NCBI GenBank assembly: GCA_017607445.1
Contig: JAEVHH010000002.1
Coordinates: 5,548,001-5,612,000 of the forward strand
From: Histoplasma ohiense
Taxonomy: Eukaryota > Ascomycota > Eurotiomycetes > Onygenales > Ajellomycetaceae
Length of the DNA stretch: 64,000 bases
Direction: 5' to 3'
Below, piece by piece: positions 57,031-64,000 of the stretch (positions within the stretch are counted from its first letter, which is position 1; the number at the start of each line of letters is the position of its first letter). The notes under the pieces are model-generated. The model ran no database searches. It saw only the letters and a program-made list of their open reading frames with translations, and was not told where the DNA came from. Both the position numbers and the translations under genes were made by a program.

Positions 57031-57219
57031 CACCACAATTCGCTTAGCGACTTCTGGCTGCAATGAAAACTTTCAATCCAAACGTCCAGCGACAACGACG
57101 GCGATAACGACAAGCGCTTGTAGACGCAGCATTCCAGGTGAGGATACTATAGCCATTGTATTCGCATTCTTACGCATCATAATTACTGACAGTCCTTGAA
57201 TTCTAGTCCCTAATTCAAG

Positions 57220-57882
57220 ATGAGTACGTACCGATACAACCACCGCGTCCCCAAAACCTACTACTCCTCACCAATTCGTCCTTTAATTATTACGGTTAAC
57301 TAACATATTGAATAGCGAAGGGAACTTCTAGCTTCGGCAAGCGCCATAACAAGACGCACACCCTGTGCAGACGTTGCGGTTAGTCTGATCTCTCGGAATC
57401 CGTTTTTGTTAACGAGGCTTTTGGATACCCATCCCATTTCGGTTCCAGGGAAATTTCAGGCAAGAGAATGATGAACTGAACAATATTTGGGACAATTGTG
57501 AATAGGCCGTCGCTCTCTCCACATCCAGAAGCACACATGTTCATCTTGCGGATATCCATCCGCTAAGACTCGGAAATGTACGTGTTTTTGAACCCCAGTA
57601 TTTGATCTATTCGACCCATTCGAGAAGAGAGGCATTTGCAGTCGCCCCCGGGGGCGGGGGGGAGGAAATACCAATGTGGAATGTAGAAAGCAGATTGGGA
57701 AAATTATATTTTTACTTACTTGGATGATTCTGCCTTCAATAGACAACTGGGCTGAAAAGTCTTTGCGACGAAGAACCACCGGAAGTGGACGCATGCGATA
57801 TCTCAAAACGGTCGACCGCAAATTCAAGAACGGATTCCAAACCGGTACTCCCAAGGGAGCTCGAGGGCCAGAGAAGCATTAA
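57220..57882 (+). CDS. RPL37: 60S ribosomal protein L37 (eL37)
   Basis: Four exons (57220-57223, 57316-57378, 57506-57577, 57743-57882) give 92 residues. The first exon is only 4 nt: the ATG plus the first base of codon 2. The protein reads MTKGTSSFGKRHNKTHTLCR, RCGRRSLHIQKHTCSSCGYP, SAKTRKYNWAEKSLRRRTTG and SGRMRYLKTVDRKFKNGFQT. The four cysteines (CRRC and CSSC) form the zinc site that holds this small basic protein in 25S rRNA near the exit side. The length matches other fungi. Confidence 0.95.
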
Positions 57883-58362
57883 GGTCATGTGTGGGTTGAA
57901 AAGACGGCTTCCAACGACAATTCGGGCTAAGGGTTGAATTATTATTTTCCTTTTCCTTGTGGATGGCCGGGTTGATTTCTTGTAACGGCTCAGGCTCAGG
58001 GGTGTTTTAACTGTTATTTTTTTGTTAGCGTGCTATCAACATTCGAAAAAAAGAGAAACAACCTATTTGGCCCAATGGGAAATCGCGGGGATAGAAAAGG
58101 AACGTGGCATGCGCCTTGTGCATGACTAGTTTAATGACATGATGTCTACAGTCAATGTGTTTCTTTTAACATCAACAATTCTTGTTAGACTTGGAACTTT
58201 TTAAGTTGCCCCTACATGTTATTCCTCAATCGGTCCGCTTCATTAGCCCTCTTTCCTTCTCCAACGGTTTTATGATTCATTCAATGCTTTCAACAGGGGA
58301 TTCAAATGCTGGACCAAAATTTACACTGAGTTTATCCGAATTTCAATCCATGGCCAATAACT
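57883..58362. other. Convergent 3' spacer, 0.48 kb
   Basis: It lies between the RPL37 and ELP6 stops. I see nothing else in it. Confidence 0.4.
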
Positions 58363-59806
58363 TCACTCGCCTCTCTCGAATACGCGAACCGCACCATCTC
58401 CTTGTACAAAATATAATACCTCCTTCTCTTCTAAGCCTGAATAGTCACGGCTCTGCCCTTTATTTACAATCCCTACTTCTGGAACCCATCCACCCCCTCT
58501 ACTAATCCGTAGCACTCCGCTGACATCACCAGCAACACCCGTATCCAAACCTCTCAGTTGCATAACCGTCCTAGCTTGATGCGCCATCCCCACAACTAAG
58601 GATGCATGCTCCCTCTCAAGCGGTGTTGGCTGTTGTTGTGTAGACTCGACAGAACCCGAGTGTATCAGAGGTGAATCGGCTGCAAGTGTGACAACAGCAG
58701 AATGAACCCGCTAACCGGATAATGTCAGTTAGCCTATCAATTCTGACCCTATCCACAACCCCCTCTATTTAGAGTAACACAAAAGCTGGATGATAAACTC
58801 CATTTCCTAGGGTCATCACATTAACGTACCTGCCGTAATCCCAACAGAAACTCCCCCATCTCCACCGCTCCAACTCCCATTCCCGGACCTGTAGCAGCAA
58901 GGAGCAAATCAGGCTGGTCCACCACAAGGAGTACATCGTTGTCCACCGACATTTCATCCGACGCTCTATCGTCACTTCTTAAGTCATTGATGGCAGAAAC
59001 AATCTCCTGCTCCAGCGCATCTAGTGCTCCGTTTCCCGTACCAGACCATCGAAGTTTTCTCGACGCAATGTCGCCATTCTTCTGTTGGCTAGTTACAGTT
59101 GGAGGGCTGGTAGATGTTGATCCCCGAGGGGGTAATACGGTGTGTGGCGGAATCCGGGTCGGACTTGGTGAACTGCTCGACACTGAACGCCCGGGCACCG
59201 GATCTGGAAATGTTTGTATGGGTAAGAAGAGCTCCGAGATCCCGTCTACGAAAGCGAGTCTGCCTTCTTTTGACAGCCTAGCGAGATCCAGTCCCTAAGT
59301 AGAGGGTCAGAGACACGTAGAAAGGGGCGCGTACGCAAATTCATTGACTAGCGGAACATGCCGCTGTCGATTTAATGTAGAGTGTTTACCCATTCCTCAT
59401 TTCAGAACAGCCAAATAGAGACAAAAAGAAACATATCAAAACTGTACGATGATGGGGGAAAGAAACGGAAAGAAAGAAAGAAAGAAAGAAAGAAAGAAAC
59501 ATCCAAAGGTCATCCAAAATCAAAATGAACAATCCATACCATTTTCCGCGCCTCTCCTTTCCAAAACTCCACAGCCCTCAAAAAGCTCACGAAAACTACC
59601 CCTCTAACCCCTCTTCGGGCACCCGGGCCGCCAAACTCCATCTCCTCTCCTCCTCGACTGCTGCCGGACGATATAGCATCGCAGAGGATCCTTAAAACTA
59701 GCCAGTTACTCGTTGCGCCGAGAACGGAGGTGATAAGGGTGAGGGACTGGGCGGGGAGGGGAGATGCTGTGTAGGGAGCTAGGAGGGGTGCGGTTGGTGT
59801 AGGCAT
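58363..59806 (-). CDS. ELP6: Elongator complex subunit Elp6
   Basis: Three exons (59540-59806, 58830-59294, 58363-58710) all break at codon boundaries and give 359 residues. MPTPTAPLLAPYTASPLPAQ leads to SLTLITSVLGATSNWLVLRI, then VVFVSFLRAVEFWKGEARKM joined to GLDLARLSKEGRLAFVDGIS. Later come LDALEQEIVSAINDLR, LLVVDQPDLLLAATGPGMGV and VGMAHQARTVMQLRGLDTGV. This is the RecA-like fold without Walker motifs found in Elp6. It forms a hexameric ring with Elp4 and Elp5 and takes part in tRNA wobble-uridine modification. A serine/proline-rich loop at about residues 130-160 is an insertion, as in other filamentous fungi. The first intron carries a (GAAA)8 microsatellite. Confidence 0.87.
59468..59499. 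repeat. (GAAA)8 microsatellite in ELP6 intron 1
   Basis: Eight perfect GAAA units on the plus strand (TTTC in the transcript). It lies between the two exons, close to the donor of the minus-strand intron. Confidence 0.85.
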
Positions 59807-60067
59807 ATTTCTAAATTCTTTTCTGTCTTTCTTCCTAGCTAGCGGGAGACGTTCAGGTCGGATGAGCCTCCTGCATCCGCAGCTTAGTTGTGTATATCTC
59901 GTGTATTGTGGCGGACGTAAAGCTTGCGAAAACAGAATTTTCTGCCACCCTCTGAAAAATAATAGCAAAACACCGCAAAAATAACCAAAATATCCACATA
60001 TCTCTAGAATCATTCAAATATCATCCAATTCATCCAAATACACACCTTTATCATCAAATACACCAAT

Positions 60068-61085
60068 ATGCCCCCCCAGCTCAGTGAATTTACCATCAAT
60101 GAGATTGTATGCCTTCTAAATGATGGTTATATATCTGCTCAGATTGCGCGGATCATTGAGTGTTATCTGATCACTGTATATCAAATTCAATGAAATATTC
60201 ACTGCTTTGGAACTGCTAGAAGTCCTCATTCAACATGGAGTGTAAAGTCAAAGATCACATCAGATATCTTGTCAGATTTGAAAGACTTTTTTGAGGTATA
60301 TTCAACTGTATATTGTGATGAGACTGTCTGCTTTGTGAAGGATGAATTTGATATTGATATCCACTCTTGATTGATATCTAGATTGTTGAAGAAACTGAAT
60401 TTGACATGAAAGAAGGTGATTAATTATTGCAATTGTCACTTATAGAATCTACTAATCTGTTCTATTTGATATAGATTGAATCTGTGATCAGTCAACACAA
60501 CAAAGAACTTCAAGCTGAATGATGTATTCAAATTATTCAGTATCAATCTGATCAACTTATCTTTTTAGATGAGAGTGCTGTGAATGAATGTACTGCAGAT
60601 TGATGATATGAATGATCAAGCAGAGAATTTTTTTGTTGTATTAGAAGACTCTGTAAATGATCTCACAGATGATCAATCTTATCTACAATAAATGTTGATG
60701 AATATCTTGATTATGATATATATCAGAGATTCTATAATACAGAGAGGTTCAATGAGTTTGTATGTGTTTGAATACTGCTCAAATGTCAATGAGATTATCA
60801 CTACTTAGTGATGAATAATTGCTCTTCTCATTGTTCACAAGCACTGTGAGATCTCTGCAGAGAAGCTGATATTGAACTTTTATTCTTATCTTCATATTCT
60901 TCTGATTATAATTCTATAGAGGAGTCATTTCATGTGTTGAAAGAATGAATTAGAAGATACAGATGTCAGTTAGAGAATCAGTTTGATGAAGATTTTGAAA
61001 TCTTCTTGCATCATACAGTTGAGAACTTCATGAGAAAAGAAGATGTAAGAGAATATTTCAGATCTGCTTATATAGAATAGTATTG
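60068..61085 (+). pseudogene. RIP-mutated Tc1/mariner transposase
   Basis: From MPPQLSEFTINEIVCLLNDG and YISAQIARIIE the frame is broken many times, but the order is intact. YCDETVCFVKDEFDIDIHS comes first. LIFLDESAVNECTAD has the first catalytic Asp. Then come YNTERFNEFV and LLVMNNCSSHCSQAL, where the second Asp (VMDN) is Asn. LCREADIELLFL and YNSIEESFHVLKE hold the third acidic residue, and FRSAYIE is the end. Stops stand at former Trp and Arg codons (TGG to TGA, CGA to TGA). The sequence is dominated by TGA, CAA and ATT words. This is the pattern of repeat-induced point mutation. It is unrelated in detail to the element at 28.5 kb. Terminal inverted repeats were not identified. Confidence 0.8.
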
Positions 61086-62623
61086 TAAAATCTAGAAAGA
61101 TTCAGATTACAATTCAATTATGATGATATATAATATCTAAATTTCAAATTCAGAAGCAGAAACAGTATGAGATCTGTTGTTATCACTATAAACAGCAGAT
61201 AAAAACAATTTAATCTTCTTCAACTGTGACTATCAGATAAAACTCTTTAACCCATCTCTTATTATTAAGAATATATTCATTTCAATATTCAACTGAATTA
61301 TCTGCTTGTTTGTCATTGTCTGTATATGATTTAGTTCAAATTCTTTATTCTGAATAATACTCTTTGCAGTTAAAAGAGCTTCTGCTTTTTGAAATCTCTC
61401 TGTCATCAATCAGTTGAAAAACTCATCAATAAACAGATCTGCATGTTCATCAAACTGAGGGATTGAACTACTTCAAATAGAAGACAGATTCAGATTCAAT
61501 GACAGATTTGAATTTGATGACAGATTTGAAATAGAAGACAGATTTGAAATAGAAAACAGATTTGAATTCAATGACAGATTCAGATTCAATGACAGGTTTG
61601 AATTCAATAACAGATTTGAATTTGATAGCAGATTTGAATTCAATGACAGATTTGAATTTAATGACAGATTTGAATTTAATGACAGATTTGAATTCAATGA
61701 CAGATTTGAATTCAGTTCTTTCATACCTCTCATTTCTTTCATTATATATTTCATCACCATCATATTGATTATCTCACTTGAAGACACAATATTAGATGAA
61801 GAAGTTGAGAAAGAAAATATAACTACTGACATCTGAGATGTCTGTATAGAAGAATTAGAAATAGATATAGATTTGCTTTTTTGTTTCTTCTTCTTCTTTC
61901 TATTCATTAATCTTTTTGTCATCTTTCTTGAGAGATTTTTAACTGTTGTATGTTTATATTCAACATCATCTATCCAACTGACAATCTCACTACTCAGAAG
62001 TTGAATATGAGTATTATCAAAAACTATTCAACAAATGCTCTGTTCAAAGTTATGACAATTCATTTTTTGACAATGTCAGTGAGCAGTTATCTCATGCTCA
62101 ATCTGCAAAGAATTATACTTATTTGACTGTTGATTTTGAGTCTTCTTCAGCTGCTGACTAGTGGCTGTGAATCTTGTATATATAGATGACAGCTTTTCAT
62201 CATTGAATATTTCATGAATTCAAGAAGATTTGACAGAATGATAGAGAGAAGATTTGATAGATGATGAGATTACTTCTTCTTTGACATCTAATACTCTTTT
62301 TGATGTCAATGTCTGAATTGTTAATTGAGAATTCAACACTTCAATGAAAGCTGCAGAACTGTGTATTACAGAGATGTTTGAGAATAGAGTTGAGATATCA
62401 AAAAGATTAAAAGAGATGATAATCTTGATGTTAAATCTACTTATCTTCTTTTTATATAACTTCTTCAGAAGAATGATAATCTCTCTTCAATCTGTCTTCT
62501 TTTCAAGAATGATTTTGATTGAAGATTTATATTTGTTTGATGAGATGACTGCTATACAATTTGCAACTTCTATCTTTTTACAGTTCTGCTTCATAATATA
62601 CTCTTCAGCTATTCTTTTTGCAG
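61086..62623. other. AT-rich decayed DNA
   Basis: It continues the AT-rich block. Apart from the 18-bp array at 61483-61713 it has no readable gene. Frames longer than 60 codons follow from the low GC and the array. It is probably more RIP-mutated transposon sequence, but I cannot name the element. Confidence 0.5.
61483..61713. repeat. 18-bp tandem array, 13 units in register
   Basis: Units of GACAGATTTGAATTCAAT, with variants ending TTTGAT, TTTAAT or AATAGAA, follow each other without a gap for 231 bp. Because 18 is a multiple of three, both strands encode six-residue repeats (MTDLNS on plus, NSNLSL on minus). Confidence 0.9.
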
Positions 62624-62625
62624 TA

Positions 62626-62644
62626 TATTATTATTATTATTATT
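62626..62644. repeat. (TAT)n run, (TAA)n-type 3' terminus of the LINE
   Basis: About six TAT/ATT units on plus read as AATAATAAT on minus, downstream of the LINE stop. The role as element terminus is inferred. Confidence 0.45.
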
Positions 62645-63037
62645 CTTCAATTATAGATGTATACAGTCAGTGACTATGACATCTACCTGAAATACTTCAG
62701 GATTTTTCAAATCAAGAATATTCTAATATACAAAAACAATTTGACACATGCATTAACAGAATTCCAGCCCAGAATCAAACAACTATTCAAACTATTCAAT
62801 CCAAAAATAAAATCAAAAGAATGTCAATGGGTTAGCACAACTCAACTTCAAAACAAAGGAAATAAATATTATAAAAGACAGCAGCTATTAAAAATCAACA
62901 GAAAAGAAAAAACATTTGCAATGACTATTATCAACAAATAATGAAGCAAACTGCTTGAAACAAATGAAAATTAACAATAAACAAAGTTAAAGAAAAGATC
63001 AAAATAAAATAAACAAAAACAACTGATCTAAATATCA

Positions 63038-63959
63038 TCAAGTGACACTATTCAAACAAGCTCTTGTAGCAACATTTGACTCATTTAAATATTCAATTAA
63101 GAACATATTTCCAGCTTTTGTATTGAATAACAAACTCAAATTTAACTGATTCAGTTGATACTTCTCTCTCAGTCTCAATCTTAGTTCTGAATACTTTGTA
63201 CAAAGTAACAGAAGATGCTCTGGATTTTCATATAACTGACAATCTGAACATAGATCATTTAAATCATCTTTAAACTTTGCTAAATATGATTTGAAATGTC
63301 CATGTCTAAGCTTTAGCTGCATTATTGTAGCAAAAAGTTTCTTCTTACACTTTATTGAGCAAGTCTTCCACTTTGGCTTAGTTTCAAATCTGGAATAATG
63401 CACACTTTTTCTTTGCATGAACCAGACATCTTGCCACTTTTGTAAACATAATTCTCTTATTCTTCTTTTAATAAAAGACCATGTTACAATTCTTTGACAG
63501 CAGACTTCTAACTCAGTGGCTCTTTTTGCAGCTTTATCAGCCATTTCATTGCCATATATACCCATGTGAGCAGGCACCCAGTGAAGATGAATAGAACAAT
63601 TGAGTGAGATTTTTCTTTGGATATTTTGAAGACTTTTCAAAATCAGCTCTAGCATTGACTGTCCACTGCTGATTTTATTACTTTGAAGTCTTTTTAAGCC
63701 CTGCTTGACTATCGGAGAATATCCAAATATGCTCAAATCTTTTCCATTGTTCAATCTTCATTTCAATCAATTTGAAAGCTCTTGAAATTGCAAATAATTC
63801 AGCATTAAAAACTTCTGACTCTTTTCCAATTTGCCAAGAATCAAGAATATAGTTTTTATCATTTTCTGAATATGCTATTCCAGCTCCAAGATTGCCTGTT
63901 TTCTCACATTTTGAGCCATCAGTGTATATAAGAATTGCTTTATTTTTCACTTGTTTCAA
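63038..63959 (-). pseudogene. LINE RNase H domain and zinc finger with a one-base frameshift
   Basis: The upstream frame has the RNase H acids: ILIYTDGSKCEKTGNLGAGI, SEVFNAELFAISRAFKLI and WIFSDSQAGLKK. It then hits a stop. The next frame continues exactly with LKRLQSNKISSGQSMLELIL, HLHWVPAHMGIYGNEMADKA, FATIMQLKLRHGHFKSYLAK and the Cys/His finger CSDCQLYENPEHLLLLC. The shift falls in a run of five A (T5 on plus at 63691-63695), so one extra base explains it. The frame remains open to the window edge. RNase H is found in Tad and I clade fungal LINEs. RIP damage is light compared with the mariner element beside it. Confidence 0.8.
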
Positions 63960-64000
63960 AAGCTTTAAATGTTCTTGAGTCTGATCTTCTTTTGAAAGTT

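Larger units (their letters stand above)
56853..57219. promoter_or_regulatory. Bidirectional promoter of NOP16 and RPL37
   Basis: The 367 bp between opposed starts contain CACGTG at 57009-57014 and AACCCTA at 57024-57030, ten bases apart. Cbf1 and Tbf1 respectively bind such sites in ribosomal-protein promoters of some yeasts. Confidence 0.6.
62624..64000 (-). mobile_element. 3' part of a non-LTR (LINE, Tad-like) retrotransposon, cut by the right edge
   Basis: The RNase H region and C-terminal zinc finger of ORF2 are in the window, while the reverse transcriptase would lie to the right. Beyond the stop (63038) comes about 390 bp of AT-rich 3' UTR. It ends at a (TAA)n run as read on the minus strand, a common 3' end for I/Tad-type elements. 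Confidence 0.65.

Noticed and set aside
61473..61922. 149-codon minus ORF of NSNLSL repeats
   Set aside because: It is an outcome of the 18-bp array in AT-rich DNA; there is no start context or other support. Kept as a repeat, not as a gene.
62657..62941. 94-codon plus-strand ORF in the presumed LINE 3' UTR
   Set aside because: It has a Lys/Asn/Ile-rich composition expected from low GC, with no recognisable domain.
1..64000. CRISPR arrays, bacterial operons, rRNA genes
   Set aside because: There is no array of identical spaced repeats. The gene structure is eukaryotic with introns throughout, and no rRNA sequence was recognised.

Overview
This window looks like nuclear DNA of a filamentous ascomycete (Pezizomycotina), probably a Eurotiomycete of the Onygenales type. 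Genes are interrupted by short introns (about 50-130 nt) with GT...AG ends and CTRAY-like branch points. The recognisable proteins have the fungal form: Sos7, Rim2, Elp6, Nop16, Get5, Vps62-like and a fungal FMO. Long gene-poor spacers carry A/T or purine-pyrimidine tracts, and the right end falls into AT-rich DNA with C-to-T/G-to-A decay typical of repeat-induced point mutation (RIP). Family names come from memory of conserved motifs and could not be searched. Exon chains were built by hand and checked for reading phase.

Layout. 1-10.4 kb: a Vps62-like gene cut by the left edge (-), a DOPA-dioxygenase-like gene (-) and an amidoligase-like gene (+), separated by 2-2.6 kb spacers. 10.4-18.1 kb: a compact housekeeping block with an RS-rich nuclear protein (-), kinetochore SOS7 (+), RPS9 (-), RPL21 (+) and the mitochondrial nucleotide carrier RIM2 (+). 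19.6-21.5 kb: an APH/AIM9-type kinase gene that appears frameshifted. 21.5-28.5 kb: mostly empty, with one small spliced hypothetical gene at 25.1 kb. 28.5-30.9 kb: a decayed Tc1/mariner element and unassigned coding-like fragments. 31.4-36.3 kb: an 11-exon flavin monooxygenase (-) and a C2H2 zinc-finger gene (+). 37.9-45.8 kb: a CPSF6-like RNA-binding protein (-), SEC61 gamma (+), a DCAF11/LEC14B-type WD40 protein (-) and SNX3 (+).

46.9-51.6 kb is a repeat island. It holds an internally deleted Ty1/copia element with unequal LTRs, followed by a RIP-decayed APH-family pseudogene. 53.2-59.8 kb returns to genes: GET5/MDY2 (+), a small secreted protein (-), NOP16 (-), RPL37 (+) and ELP6 (-). From about 60.06 kb to the end the DNA is AT-rich: a RIP-mutated Tc1/mariner transposase (+), an 18-bp tandem array, and the 3' part of a LINE with an RNase H domain (-) that leaves through the right edge.

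Functional themes are translation and ribosome assembly (RPS9, RPL21, RPL37, NOP16, ELP6 for tRNA wobble modification), protein targeting and trafficking (SEC61 gamma, GET5, SNX3, Vps62-like), and RNA processing (RS-rich protein, CPSF6-like). Both promoters that drive ribosomal-protein genes divergently carry an AACCCTA box, and one adds CACGTG. The most notable observation is a clean 91-bp TGT...ACA insertion flanked by TCTTC duplications inside the 5' LTR of the copia element.
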